Counted from the first letter of the stretch, positions 11,318 to 23,276 are shown. The stretch: 64,000 bases of DNA from Adiantum capillus-veneris (GCA_014529385.2 CM043954.1:95123247-95187246); one strand, 5' to 3'. The notes: generated by a model from the sequence alone, not told the origin. A program made the numbers and translations.

Positions 11318-11397
11318 CAAATGGAGGTTGCAACTTGTGCATAATGATGTGTGGGCCCAAATGGAGGTTGCAGCTTGTGCATAATGATGTTTGTGGG
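11318..11397 (+). repeat. 40-bp tandem duplication in copia integrase
   Basis: CAAATGGAGGTTGCAACTTG and its near copy, 40 bp downstream, each lead to GTGCATAATGATGT. The duplication repeats the codons around the first catalytic Asp and causes a frame change. Confidence 0.85.
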
Positions 11398-11801
11398 CCC
11401 ATGGAGACTCTTTCCTTGGGCAATTACCTTTACTTTGTGACTTTTATTGATGATTACTCCAGGCATGCATGGGTATATCTGCTTAAAGCAAAGTCCAAAG
11501 TATCTATGTGCTTCAAACAATTTCTTGCTATGGCTAAAAATGTCTCAAAATCTACTATGGGCACCCTCCGTTCCGATCAAGGGTGGGAGTACATGTCTCA
11601 TGAATTTAATGCATTTCTTTCTAGTTGTGGGATAAAACACCAATGTACAGTGCCTTATACACCTTATCAAAATGGTGTTGCTGAGAAAAAAATCAGGTCA
11701 CTTACACAAATGACACGATGTATGGTCAAAAGTCTAGCTTTTCCGCATTCGTTTTGGCTTGAGGCCATCATGTGTGCCACTTATGTACTTAATAGGTGTC
11801 C

Positions 11802-12048
11802 CGGGGAGGTCACTTAATAAAAATGTAACCTATCACCTGAGTTCAACAGAAGGGTATTTAAAGTTCTTGAAACTTACAGAAATATATATACAAAAGGGCA
11901 TTATTTTTTCAATTTTGAAAAAAACTTACAGATTTTAAAAGAAAAGGGTACATTATATTCCTAACAAAATTCATAGATAAGGGGTTTTACAAACATGTCT
12001 TGAACGCACGTGATATGGTAGGTTTACACATAGTGAACCCCCCAAGAC
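11802..12048. mobile_element. 247-bp MITE with 8-bp target duplication
   Basis: The insert interrupts copia integrase. AGGTGTCC stands on both sides (11,794-11,801 and 12,049-12,056), and joining them restores the integrase frame. Its ends are imperfect inverted repeats: GGGGAGGTCACT at the left, and the reverse complement of the right end reads GGGGGGTTCACT, with GTAACCTA or GTAAACCTA further in. It is AT-rich and has no coding capacity. An 8-bp duplication suggests mobilisation by an hAT-like transposase; a Mutator-type origin (usually 9 bp) is the alternative. Confidence 0.85.
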
Positions 12049-12254
12049 AGGTGTCCTACAAAATCTTTGCAGTCTACAACTCCATATGAAGCATGGCATG
12101 ATAGAAAGCATTCTATTGAGCATATGCGTGTTTTTGGTTGTTTGGCATATGCTTTGGTGCCAGAAACACAATGCAAAAAGTTGGATGATAAGGCTGTCAA
12201 ATGTTTTTTTTTGTCATAGTGCTAAAAGCAAAGGTTACAGGTTGTATCATCCAC

Positions 12255-12717
12255 AAAGGACTCAGATTGGGCTAGTTGTTTTGACATGCGAGTGTCCACA
12301 AGTGGTTTTAGTTACATGCTTGGCAGTTCATGTATATCATGGTTAAGCAAGAACCAACCTACTATGGACACTTCCAGTTGTGAGGCTCAGTACAGGGCAA
12401 TCTTCACAACTATGGTTGAGTGTGTATCGCTCAGACGCCTTAAGGCTGATTTGGGTGTTGGACAAGACAGTGCCAACACTATCTACACTGACGGTCAGAG
12501 CGCAATGGCAGTTGCAAGGAACCCAATTTTTCATGCTTGCACAAAGCACATTGAGGTACATTATCACTATGTCAAGGAGAGGCTCTCAGCAGGAGAGATC
12601 ATCTTGTCTTATATGCCAATGCAGGACAACCTTGTAGATATTTTCACAAAGGCATTGTCTCGCGAGAAGTTTGAAGCTTTTCGCAAAGCTTTTGGCTTAC
12701 TCTCCTTTGTGGGCTGA
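12255..12717 (+). pseudogene. Copia RNase H, fused after an RT deletion
   Basis: After the integrase motif near 12,245 (KGYRLYHPQ) the sequence jumps to DSDWASCFDMR-like codons, the start of copia RNase H, skipping about 2 kb of reverse transcriptase found in full elements. The RNase H then reads on for 143 codons from 12,286: the SSCEAQYRAI motif, the TDGQSAMAVARNP motif, and HIEVHYHYVKE, VDIFTKAL at the end. This domain would degrade the RNA strand during reverse transcription. The frame itself is undamaged. Confidence 0.9.
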
Positions 12718-12783
12718 TCATGTCCTCAGGGCATGGAACTTCCCTTTACTCTATGTGCCATCTCTCATTCACCGCATCACTCC

Positions 12784-12793
12784 AAGGGGGATT
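12784..12793 (+). promoter_or_regulatory. Copia polypurine tract
   Basis: AAGGGGGATT directly precedes the 3' LTR and is the expected plus-strand primer site. Confidence 0.8.
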
Positions 12794-13020
12794 TGTTACC
12801 ATATACATGTGGCAGTGATGTGTTTGAACACACTTAGGACCGTTGGGGCATTTTTGCCCTGACTAGGAGGTTTTTCCCCCGTGCATTGTATATACGCCCA
12901 TCATTCTAGGGCTATTTATCTTTCCATTGCACACTAAGTAAAACACTCTCTATTGTGTTCCTTGAGCTTCCTTCGTCTTCTCCAAGCTGTGTGTGTTTTT
13001 GTGCAACCCTAATTCCAACA
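12794..13020 (+). repeat. Copia 3' LTR
   Basis: 227 bp, starting TGTTACCATATACATG and ending TTCCAACA. It differs from the 5' LTR by a modest number of substitutions, so the insertion is not very recent. Confidence 0.92.
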
Positions 13021-13118
13021 GTTTTGCCCATTCTTATCTCTATGCTAAACTTGTGAAATATAAATTGTGAATCAAATTATATCTTATTCAAATTTTCTTC
13101 TCCATTCATCATTAAGAT

Positions 13119-14110
13119 GTGTTCCTACTTTTAATGCAAGTATGGATGATGATCAGTTTCTTGCTTCCTTGGACCCCGAGCAGAGGAGGTGGTATGAGGG
13201 CCACCATGGCTCCTGCTTATAGTCGCATCATTCCACTCCATCAAAGTCTCTTTCTGTTTCAGAGAAATCAACATGCTTTGAGAGTTCAATGTCAACTAGA
13301 CGATCTGCACACTCCTCTAGGCACCGACGCTCTAGTAGTGATGGCGGTTGCTGTGGAGAAGTCATCGTTGATGCTTCCACACTACCTCGTAGTCGTTGAG
13401 GCTTCTTACCTCCCCCTTATTTGCTATCCCCCACACCAGCCATGGTGTTGCCCACTTCTCTAGGTTTTGCACGACTGTCGACTATTTTTGGCTATACACC
13501 ACTCGCTACTCCTTTGGGACTCACCCCACTCGACACTCCTTGCTTCGGGGCCCAAACTTCAGTGGAGACACCTATAGTCCGCACCCCTATTGAGACGCCA
13601 CTCGAGACCCTTATGGAGATTCCTACAGTGCCACCCAGGTTCATGCATCACAGGAGAGAGGGCTTGCCATACTCGGTTGACATCAGCGACAACATCATCT
13701 TGGATGATGACGAAAGAAGGTGATCTCGTGCATGTGCGGCTTTTGCTCTCAAATGTTTCGACACTACATACTAAACACCTAGAGTGAAGTGCCAAGTGAA
13801 TTAAACGACAGAGTCATCAGCATGCTGGATGACGAGTTGACACGAAATGAGCACTTCAATGAAGGTGTGGATGTGCAAGTACTGCAAGCACAAGCGCTCT
13901 AAAGTGCAGAAAGCAATAAAGCATGGGTGGAGCAGGCCAGATTGGCCGGCCAAAGAATATTGAAAGAATGAAAAGCAAGCAACGTGCAAGAATCCCGACA
14001 AGTGGAAGCAAGAAAAGGAGGCACCCAGAGCATGAGTAGAAGCAAGGATCTTGCACCACTTGGCGATCGGAAAATGGGCATCATTTGAGGCCAACTTTGT
14101 AAGTGTTTTT
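13119..14110 (+). pseudogene. CACTA-A accessory gene (second ORF)
   Basis: This segment is the inverted match of 32,060-33,030 in CACTA-B. Broken frames read a Ser/His-rich head, a Pro/Thr-rich middle with TPLDTPCF and TPIETPLETL, then YSVDISDNIILDD, a degraded SEVPSELNDRVISMLDDE motif and a basic coiled tail. The W-x-x-V/A-P...F pattern is typical of the second gene of plant CACTA elements (TNP-A-like or Transposase_24 group), which binds subterminal repeats. Stops and frame changes make it inactive. The exact family is inferred from position and pattern. Confidence 0.68.
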
Positions 14111-14535
14111 GCATTGCCCTTTAGATTTGGTCGTTATGGGTATTTGTTATTTTAAATTCTAACATATCGTTTTCTTTGTATGTTTTGAACATTGGTCAAT
14201 AACTGGGACGTGACCCCACACCATAGGAGCACGAGTATGCAGGCAGAAAAGGCTTAAACGCCCTTATGGACATTCTAAATTCTCGTTCGGGCTTGATTAG
14301 TATTTAAGTTTACTCTCTTATATTTGTTGTATTTTAATAATAAGCTAAAAATTAGATTGTTTTGTAATTATATATTTATACTTACAGAAAGTCTTATTGT
14401 TTTTTTTCCAAAATCCGACAGATACACTGCTGGGGGACGTGATGAGACGTCAGATTAGTTGACGTCAAACTAGCCATAGCTATATAGCACTAGGTTTTTT
14501 TTTCATAGCATGTATTAGGAGATGACGTGTGTACA
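14111..14535. other. CACTA-A 3' non-coding part, before the LTR insertion
   Basis: No gene. The whole stretch matches the minus strand of 31,630-32,050 in CACTA-B, including the words GACGTCA, CTAGTGCTAT-like and GGAGATGAC. It ends with GTACA (14,531-14,535), the left target duplication of the LTR element that follows. Confidence 0.8.
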
Positions 14536-15440
14536 TGTTGGGGGTCCCATCATTGCAATAGCTCCAATGACCAACAAAATTATCAATCCGGAGGGATAAG
14601 AAACACTCACACGGTTAGTGAGCTAATCATAGCAACACAAATGGTTAACTCTATGAGGTGAGCTTCTCGGCCTATGGAGGAGCTAAGCCACAATGAAGGG
14701 AAATCTCCATATCCACTTCGCTTCACCTATAATCAACCCAATCACACACAATACGATTGCAAGACGCACACAACACTAATCCTATCATACAACACACAAA
14801 TCGCAAGCACACACACATAGATCTATCGAGCACCACACTCCAATCAAACCTTTTATGCATACACAAGCAAAAGAGGGCAATCACACAAGATTAGAGAGGG
14901 ATTAACCACTAATTAGTTAAGATCTAGTTAATCTAAGCATCATAGGCAATCATAAGAAGTAAGAGAGAGGCATAGTGAGAGACAATGCATCATTGATTAG
15001 TGTTAATCAAGTCTCATGAGCAAGGAGAAGCTTAAGGACTCCACAGCCACACACCTCAAGAGCTCTCCCCAAAGAGTGCTCTCCACAAATGACTTTGAGA
15101 ACCCTAATTTCATTCACACACTGCCTTATATACCTAGGGTAAAAATATGCAATGTCCGGTTGCCCAAGGCCTTTAGGGCTCACCACTTACTAAATCTGCA
15201 ACCTAGGCACAGTAAGTGACCTATTCTTTACAACTTGGAACTCCCATTGAGCCCGTTAACACATTAAAATATTACAATGGCTTGAAATAATTCGGGAATT
15301 TACAATACGTGACCATTTTGGAAAAACGTGGAAAATGTGTAACTCCAATCTTTACTGCTTCTTTGTATTCATCCTCGATGTGTATCCGTACGTCTTCAGT
15401 CTTTAGCAGCTTCTGTTAACTGAAATTGGCTCAGTTAACA
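14536..15440 (-). repeat. Left LTR (3' LTR in element orientation)
   Basis: 905 bp. It lacks about 20 bp near 14,600 (a GCTACCCGGCTAAGGCATGG stretch) that the right LTR has. Scattered substitutions separate the two LTRs. Confidence 0.93.
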
Positions 15441-15453
15441 TTCCCCCCTTCCG
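15441..15453 (-). promoter_or_regulatory. Polypurine tract of the non-autonomous element
   Basis: On the minus strand CGGAAGGGGGGAA directly precedes the LTR start TGTTAACTG, as expected for a plus-strand primer. Confidence 0.75.
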
Positions 15454-17110
15454 ATTTTAGTGCCCGTCCTCGGGCACTGTTGAAAAGTGTCCGTGGAGGC
15501 AAGGGAAGGTTTTGATTGGTTGTTGATGGGCTGATTGTCTTCATTTGTCATTGATATTGATGAGGTTCAATTTGGTGTAGCATCTTCCTTGGTCCAAATA
15601 TGTCTGATGTGAGAGATGATGTTGCATTTGTCTGTTGTAATAGCATAGTGATGAGACTGATGTTTATTTATGAAAAGTATATACAAGGGAAGTAGAATGA
15701 TGAGGTTCTAAATTAGGGTCTAATACCTAGATGACCAAAGGGAGAAAACCTAGTGGAAAAAAGTGCTTTTGGTATACACGCATATTGGAGTACTTATTAG
15801 CATTGGAAATATTAATAAAGTACTCAAGGGATTATTTGCTGATAGATATGGAATTAAAAAAGGAAGAAAATATAAAAGGGTAGCATGATGGAACATGGGT
15901 TTGCCTGTTGTAGTCCACTCAAGGTGCATAGGTGGAAGCAAAAAAAGGAGTGTCTAATGCATATGTCCGATGATGGAACATCCTATTTATGCATACACAA
16001 AAATGCATGGAAAACAATATGTTGTGCAATAAAGATTTTGAGGGGTTATTCAAAAAGATGGTGTAGCTATAAAAGCATATGACATGGCTTTGCAAGCTGG
16101 CACCCCTTTAAGAATGGTTTTCGTTGACAAGGATATGTGCTCTCATCTTACAGTGCACTCTGTATGAGTGTTGGACTATATGACACTCCACCACTTGTAA
16201 GTTAATAGACTTCGACTCTTATGTTCATCTCATCTATTATGAGCAACATGACTTTAGATATGCTCAACTCTTCCAGCTTAAGCGTAAGATTAATAACTAC
16301 GACTCTTAGCACAGAGTTTAATATGACTTGAAGCTTTGGGACTAATGTTTTTGCTCATTTTATGGCTCAGCATCCCGACTTTGACTATGCTAAAGAGTGT
16401 TTTTTGCACCCTGGCAACTTGAATTTTCACATTCTTGAGCTTAATACAAACATTCCTTCAGGTAAAAGTAAGCTTGAATCTTGAAAAAGAGGATTAGTGA
16501 AGGACCAAGTTGGCGTTAAAGGTTTCTTTTGCCATACCTGTTTTATCATCTTTGAATCTGCATTCACATTGGTTCGGTTGTCCTTCTTTGACTGTGAAGA
16601 CTCCATTATCTATTTGATTTTCCAAGTAGGCCTGTTGATAGCAGTCTTTGATGATGTTGTAGGACTCTGTTCACTGTCGGCATTTGGTTTTTGACTCGGA
16701 GCATTGGAAGACTTAGGAATCCAAATCTCTTGATGACCTTTGTATCTCCTTTGTTGACTTTGTTGAGCTCTAGGTCTTGCTGAGCTCTTGAGATCTTCAT
16801 GCAGGTCTGGTGTAGTTGCAGTTGGCTTGTGGTTGACTGGTAGCCAAATCTTTGTATAACTTACGTAAAATCCTTGTCCAAGAGGAAAATTCTTTGAGAT
16901 CCGTCTTTTTTCTGTATCCTCTTGAGAGTTGTGGTTGACTTTACCATCTTACAATGTTGTTTTGTTGTATACCTGCTTCTTAGGTATCCTAAGATATTGT
17001 CAAGGTTGATACCTTGTGGGCCTTCTTTCTTGGGAGGTACTTGAAGTTACTTCATATGCTCTTACCTTCGGTTTTGGTACCCATATTTGTCGGTTACCTC
17101 CATAGTACTC
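15454..17110. other. Element interior without recognisable genes
   Basis: In a full gypsy element the reverse transcriptase and integrase would lie here on the minus strand. I see only short frames on both strands and no RT, RNase H or integrase motif. The part 15,745-16,500 has a different texture from its surroundings and may be a further insertion, but its ends are not visible. Confidence 0.5.
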
Positions 17111-17908
17111 CTATTCTTTTAAGCTCCATTGTGATGCTATCCATCCCATGTGTTTGCCTTTCTGTGTTGATTTCTTATTTTTAATCCAAACCGGATCAGT
17201 GAATTTGACTAAACTGCTCTGAAGAAACACTTTCTTGACTTTCCTTTGCTTTCTTGAGTACTTTGGCTGAAATATCTTCACTTTTCTAGGTGCCTCCTTA
17301 GAGGTTTTAGTTGGGTCAGCAATTGACTTGAAGTTTTGAAAGCCTGACTTGCTTGAAGAAGTTGATCCATGAGGGTCCTTGGATGTAGAGGCATCTGATG
17401 TCACTCCATTTGTGCTAATCAGTGGAAGGCCCACTTTAGCTTTACCTTTGTCTGCAAGATTTGTCTTTGATTCTCGTGACTTCTGCAACTCTGAATCTAG
17501 CATGAACGGTACTTGTAAATGTTGTTGGCTACCTCTTGGAAAAGAGAGTATTAGCATTGTATCTTCTTTGTAGGCCTTTTGTTGGTCTAACCATTGATGT
17601 CCAATGATGACATCTGCAAGCATTCCTTTTGAAAGCTTCACCTGAAACTTTACCTGCTCTTCATGATTTTGGATGATAAGGGTAGCAACCATCTCTTTTT
17701 GACCTGCATGCATACCTAGCATTGTTTTGCTACCATGTTTGCATGGAGTAATCTCTAGAATGATCTGGATGTTCTCTACAATCATATTGCAATTTTCTTC
17801 TTTATCTAGTAGAGCATTGCATCTGACACTTGCTCCTTTTGTACTGCTGAGGACTATACCTATTCTCCTTGGAGGTTCTATTGAAGATCTTTGTCCTGCC
17901 TTTGTCAC
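17111..17908 (-). CDS. Retropepsin-like protein without the catalytic DTG motif (265 codons)
   Basis: An open frame of 265 codons. Residues about 18-120 have the layout of a retroviral-type aspartic protease: a strand with NALLDKEENCNMI where working enzymes have alLDTGaxxNxI, and then LADVIIGHQWL where they have the DVILGmdWL motif. Thus the two landmark strands are present but D-T/S-G is not. The C-terminal 140 residues are basic and Ser/Lys-rich. It lies 3' of a second frame with the same landmark on the same strand. It may be a degraded protease or a non-catalytic capsid-related domain. The assignment rests on short motifs only. Confidence 0.45.
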   Translation of the reverse strand: MTKAGQRSSIEPPRRIGIVLSSTKGASVRCNALLDKEENCNMIVENIQIILEITPCKHGSKTMLGMHAGQKEMVATLIIQNHEEQVKFQVKLSKGMLADVIIGHQWLDQQKAYKEDTMLILSFPRGSQQHLQVPFMLDSELQKSRESKTNLADKGKAKVGLPLISTNGVTSDASTSKDPHGSTSSSKSGFQNFKSIADPTKTSKEAPRKVKIFQPKYSRKQRKVKKVFLQSSLVKFTDPVWIKNKKSTQKGKHMGWIASQWSLKE

Positions 17909-18002
17909 GATCTCATCTTGATCTAGATGTGTCTCTATGGAGGGTGACTTGAGACTTTGTTTTCCAAATCTGACTTGTATTTGCTGATTCGACTGGCACT
18001 GT

Positions 18003-18972
18003 CTAGATTTGAGGACTTTCTATTTCTTCCTGGTTGTCTACAACCTCATTCTTCTTAACTTCTAGCTTTGATGGCATTCTTTGCTCAATAGCTTTTGTGG
18101 TTTCTCTTTGCTCTATTTGATCTGCACTTGCTATTACTTGATTTTCTTTAGGCTCTTCTGAAGTTCTGATTGATGGAGATGAATCATCTTCAATAAGATT
18201 TTCTTTGGCATCATTCTCCATTTTAAATGTGCTTGAGGACCTTGTGCTGTCGTTCGCGGGTGACCAAATGTTGGTCTTCCTTCCTGGTTGTCTCTGAAGA
18301 CTGCATCTTGTTTGCATTTTGTATCTCTAGCATCTTCTGGGCCATTGGCATTCCCATTATTATGTCATATGTCATATCCTTTGTTGTGATCACATGGAAT
18401 TGAGCTGTGGTGATATGTGAACTTACTTCAATGGTGGTGGAGATGATTCCAGATATGCTCACAAACTCAGGAGCATCTTCCAGCTGAGGTTGGCCACATC
18501 TTTTCCAAGTGCGAAATGACATGAGGTTCTTGTCTAAGTGAAAATCTAGCTTTACTTCTCTTGAAAGTTTTTCTTCATCTTCACCAATGATGTTGTACTT
18601 GATCATTTCAAGATTCGTGTCTGAATTGACTGATTTTGTTGTGGCAGTGTCCTTTGGTTCAGCTTTGTCTGCATTTTCCTTGCTTTGATCACTTGCTTCA
18701 ATTAATGTTGACTCGTATGACTATGATATTGTACTTTTTGTCTGCAACAACTGATGAGCATTGTCTACTTGCATCTAAGTAACTTTTGATCTTAAAAGAT
18801 CCATTGTACTCTCTGGCAGAATCTGTCTCTTTGGAGGAGATTTTGGTGGTGACCTTTGTGTAGCTTTTTGAACTTTAGCTCCCATTGACTTTGACTTTTT
18901 CGCCACCTGTTCTGGCAACTTGAGGCTTTGCATCATCTTCAGATAGTCTTTGACTTCAGTCTTACCATCCAT
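18003..18972 (-). CDS. Second retropepsin-like segment with Gag-like N-terminal region
   Basis: Frames at 18,775-18,972, 18,223-18,606 and 18,003-18,317 run in series with small frame breaks. The middle one contains TTKDMTYDIIMGMPMAQKM, matching the DxIxGM landmark of retropepsins, after an 80-residue stretch that may be the first lobe (VKLDFHLDKNLMSF). No D-T/S-G motif is visible. The first frame is Lys/Pro-rich and disordered, the last is Glu/Gln-rich. Together with the downstream frame this gives two protease-like units in a row, which is unusual for an LTR element. Confidence 0.4.
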
Positions 18973-19110
18973 AGGGGTTTGTACAAGGTCATGATCTTAC
19001 TGATATTCATTACCATGCGCATCTTGATATGCATGTGTGAGCTTGATCACATGTAACTGTTTGAACACTATTGGATTTTTCAACTTTTGGCTTTGACTCG
19101 TGGAGATCAG

Positions 19111-20390
19111 CTAAAACTTTTGTCCCTGATGATCTTCATATAAGCATTTGTCTGCAGATTCTGATGGAATATGGTTCACTTGGAAACTTTCAACAACCAT
19201 ATGATCTTTCAATGGTTTCTTCCTTGAAGGGGTCTGTTCACTAGAAAACCTAGGGTTTCTAACTGGTGTAGCATTTCCTGGTACATAAGCTAAACTTGAT
19301 GGATTTGCAGCTCCCCCCTTCCTAGGGTGATCACTATAGCCTGCTTCATTGTAAGAGTTCAAAACTGTTCGGCTCTGATTTAATCTCACCTTTTGGGATT
19401 GTGAACGTACACTTTGGGTAGCACTATTGACATTTGGCAAATGCACACCTTCTACATAGTTTCTTATGTATCTTCGTGAAACGTGACAAATTATTCCCCA
19501 AGTCAAGCTGTAGATAGCATTATCTTTGCCCTAATATTGTCTATCCCATGGGTCTCCTATGATATGAGCTTCTGTGGTTTCGAGACCCAAGGCATCATAG
19601 ATGGTAGACTCTCGTCTGTATCTATGACTGTTTTGATCAAAGTATATGTTCGTTTGGTCACAACATCGAAGTTTGATTTTTGATGGAGGAGAGTTTGGCT
19701 CTGAACAGTTTTTTGGGTTCACTGGGGTAATATCCTTTAGCTCTAGAGAGGATGGGCTATAATAGATTCTTTCTTCTGAAATGAACCATCCTTATTGATC
19801 TATCACTGGACGCACTTCTATGAGTTGGTATGTGGGCTGTTCAAACACAGGTTAATCCTTTTTGTACAGTTTCCCTTTTTGGTCTACATAGTGTGCATAT
19901 CAATTATGTGTACCATACAAAGCTAACATCATTCTGCCTGATGTGTCCCTAAGACTTGTGAATGATTGCACACTTGTGGTAGTGGATGTAGAATCATTTG
20001 CAAACCTAAGAGTCTTTTCAAACTTCGGTGATATCTCGACACCTTTACTAAATTCATGCAAGAATTTGATGTTCAAAGAATCAATTTTAGGCTTTTCAGG
20101 TGTTTGTGCATCTTTAAGCTGATTTTGAACTTACAGTGTTTTTATTGGTGCTTCTAACGGTAATGCAAAATCATCTGATTGCATGGAAAGTGACGGGTTA
20201 GATGCACTTACATCGAGATTTGCATTTCCATTTTTCTTTGTACCTTGCTTGGTAGTTGACGTATCCCTGTTCTTGGACAATCTTCAAAAAAATGTCCACC
20301 TTTTCATCCACAATCTGCGCAATACACCATGGCTAGTGGTATTTCATTTGGTTCTGTCATGTCAAGCTCTAGCTGAGAAGTTTTAGCTTC
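19111..20390 (-). pseudogene. Gag-like region with zinc-knuckle remnant
   Basis: Around 20,290-20,340 the minus strand reads YCADCG*KGGHFFEDCP, a Cys-x2-Cys...His-x4-Cys knuckle with a stop after CG. Downstream (19,111-19,722) are Asn/Ser/Gln-rich frames broken by stops, of the disordered type seen between knuckle and protease. This would be the C-terminal part of Gag. The capsid part further 5' is not recognisable. Confidence 0.45.
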
Positions 20391-21189
20391 TATGCTGACC
20401 AAGTTGTCGGTATCTTCTTTTAGAACATTGAGCATCAAGCTATAGATTGCTCCATCTAGACCTCTATACCGTCTTTGGCTTGGTTCTCCAATTAGATTTG
20501 CTTCAATTGGTTGATCTGTTGGATCCTACAACTCTCGCTCTCGACTATAGATCTGACCATTATAATCCATGTACAATGACTCTGATTGCATATGCACCAA
20601 CTGTATGTTTTGCTGGCTTGTGCAGATTTCTGGATAAACACTTTGGTCAATTTTTTGCACTACATCTTTGAGCTTGCAATACCTAGATCCACTAAAGTCT
20701 GTGAACGATCTTGGCTCCTGTGTTGCTTTTACTGCTCACCAAATATTTATGGCCTTCTGAATCTGCATATAAGACTTTATCTCTATTGTAGCCATTTGGC
20801 TATAAAATTTGGTCGTGTGCAATTGTGCATGTATTGCCATTGCTATTAGCTTGTCCTGCTGTACTTGAACTCTCGGATCAATTTGAGTCCATGTCGATTG
20901 GTTTGTAAAAATTGTCTCCTAGCAGATTTTGGTATCAATTAGCAGATTTCTGCTGCTCGTACTAGTTTAATCTACATTCACATATGAGTTGTCCTCTTGT
21001 TTGTCCAATTGGAAGCTAATTTGCAGCGCAATTATTCGCACTAGTCAATTTCTAGCATGCAAAATTCTTGAAATTTATTTGCCTAACGTTCCACTTCTTG
21101 GAGTTGGTCTTTTTGCTCTTTTTTATTCGGTTGATCTCTACTTCGCTTTTGAGCAGTTTGCCCGGTGTGCAGTGTTTTTGCGTTGTGCA

Positions 21190-21840
21190 CGGTACACTTT
21201 ATGGCTTTGCTTTTTGCTTTTCTTGGGTCTTTTTTTGGCTCGTTCTGTCTTTTTCTAGCACTTTTTGTCTTTTTTGGCACTTCCGACGACTTTCTTTTCT
21301 TTTTCCTATTTTTTTTGTGAAATTTTAAAATTTTTCTAATTTCAAAAGTCTTTTTATGATTTTTTGGAAACTTTTTGATTTTTAAGAATTTTTTTGGTAG
21401 TTTTCTAATTTTTGTTGTGATTTTTTGAAGATTTTATGATTTTTACAAATTTTTTGGGATTTTTTCCGAACAGTTTTGGATTTTTTAATGAATTTTTTAT
21501 GTTTTAGGGATTTATCTATGTGAGTTTTTTATCTTTTTGTGATTTATTTGAGAATTTTTAGATTTTTATGATTTTTCTATGTGTTTTTCTATTTTCTTGT
21601 GGGTTTTCTATGTTTTTTTCTATTTTTAAATGATTTTTTAAAACATTTTTTATTTTTTAACGAGCTTTTTTCTATGAGTTTTTTATTTTTTAGAATGTTT
21701 TGTGTTTTTTATGAAATTTTTAGTTTCTTTTTTTATTTTTTAAATGATTTTTTTCTTTTTTATTGAATTTTGAAATTTTAAATTGTTTTTGTGTTTTTGA
21801 AATTTTTTTAATTCTTTTTTTAAAATCCCAAAATTTGCCA
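21190..21840. repeat. T-rich low-complexity tract (A-rich on the coding strand)
   Basis: Some 650 bp of TTTTT runs mixed with GATTTTT, TATGATTTTT and GAATTTTT. It lies in the 5' leader of the minus-strand element. Long open frames through it are products of composition. Confidence 0.85.
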
Positions 21841-22599
21841 AAAAGTCCAAACATTCCCGAAAAATTCTAGGAATCTTCGAAAATTACCGACCTTCACAAC
21901 CGAATATTTTCGACACGCAAAAGCACACTGAAAATAGCAGATTCTATCGAATACGCGATTTACGACTCAAATATCAACCCGGCCCCCGACAATAGCAAAA
22001 CGCTCAAAACTCAACCACGGAGGGCACAAATGCAAACAAAATGATGCCATAAATACGCACACGCAAAATAGCTCGTCAAGATCGCAAATCAATTTTTATG
22101 GAATTAAACAAAAATTAATGCAAAAATTAGCAAAAATTTACCAAAAATTATCCGAAAAATACCCAAAAAAAAATTCTATAAATTTTCCACATATTGGGGA
22201 ATAGTGCAACCAAATAAAACCATACAAATCACATCAATTCAATTGCCAACAATTTTATCAATAAAATCAAGACTAGGCAATTAAACCGACAAAATTACTG
22301 ACAAAATTTGACGCAATTAGAGTGTGTAAATCCCTGTTTTGAGCACAAAAATGCAGCATTTAATCATTACTCACATCATTTATGCAATCAAAACATTGAA
22401 TCAACCATGCAAATTAAACACTTTTTTAAGCACACACACTAAAAAATTGGCAGTTTTTACCAATCTCTAGGTGCACACACAAAAGGGTTAAATTTGTCGG
22501 ATTTGCAATGTGACTTCACAAATCATTAGTTGGGCATGAGCACAACACAAATCAATCATCACAATTGAAAAATCATAATGCACACATTGATTTCTAAGT

Positions 22600-22940
22600 G
22601 CACAAACATGGGAAAAATAGTGCACACACACCTAAAATTAGGCATACACACACTCAATTAGAGTGCACACACACTTGCTTTTAGTGCACACACACTTGAA
22701 ATTGACCATCCAAGCATGCAAATATCTCAATTAGGCATCCAATTAGCAACACACATTCACCAATTAACAATTGAAACTTGTCAAATCATACGCCACCAAA
22801 TCTTAAAAATTTCGGCATTATGGCGGCGTGAAAACGAAAATTCGCAAAATTTTCAATCCATAACATCAACATTGCATTGCATCAACATAGCATAGCATTA
22901 CATTGCATCACATTACATTGCATCATGGTGGGATTTCTAC
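22600..22940. repeat. Short-period repeats in the element leader
   Basis: AGTGCACACACAC recurs about every 24 bp between 22,617 and 22,705, and CATTGCATCA/CATTACATTG units recur between 22,864 and 22,925. Both are local simple-sequence expansions. Confidence 0.7.
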
Positions 22941-23276
22941 ACAATTCTAAACATCCTTAGATTCTAGAGAGGTTGAGAATACCACCTTGATTACCTTTCC
23001 ATTGAAGATCAATTGAATGATCGAATACTCCAATCCTTCATAGCAAATTAGTAAGTTAGCAAAAATTAGTCAAATTAGCAAAGGGTTAGTGTGAAATTAG
23101 AGTGTGTAAACACACAATTGGCAAGATACGCTCACACATTAGGGAATTATGAATACATTGCTTCATGCACACACATTCAAAATCCACAAAAACATAAATA
23201 CACAAGTGAAATTAGTAGTAAAATTAGTGAGGGAACGCATTCGATTCTGCCACAATTACACTAGCATAGGCCATCA

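Larger units (their letters stand above)
11115..12250 (+). pseudogene. Copia integrase, interrupted by a MITE
   Basis: The pre-integrase zinc region (WHARFGHLNF...YDGCILGK) has Tyr in place of the first Cys of the Cys pair. The catalytic core is almost whole: VHNDVCGP (Asp), LRSDQGWEY (Asp) and YQNGVAEKKIRSL (Glu). A 40-bp tandem duplication at 11,318-11,397 shifts the frame just before the first Asp. The frame then breaks at 11,802 where a 247-bp element is inserted, and resumes at 12,049 with TPYEAWHDRK-like and VFGCLAYALVPE motifs. Removing the insert restores a normal integrase reading. Confidence 0.88.
9073..13020 (+). mobile_element. Ty1/copia LTR retrotransposon, RT-less
   Basis: Matching LTRs (9,073-9,297 and 12,794-13,020), a Met-tRNA primer site after the first and a purine tract before the second define it. 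Gene order is gag, protease, integrase, RNase H, as in copia, but the reverse transcriptase between integrase and RNase H is gone. The flanks GTTTT (9,070-9,074 and 13,021-13,025) look like a 5-bp target duplication, with the first bases of the 5' LTR altered. It sits between the two genes of CACTA-A and carries a MITE at 11,802-12,048. Confidence 0.92.

Noticed and set aside
15750-16500. Possible gene fragment inserted in the non-autonomous LTR element
   Set aside because: A change of texture is visible but no motif, boundary or duplication supports a separate feature.
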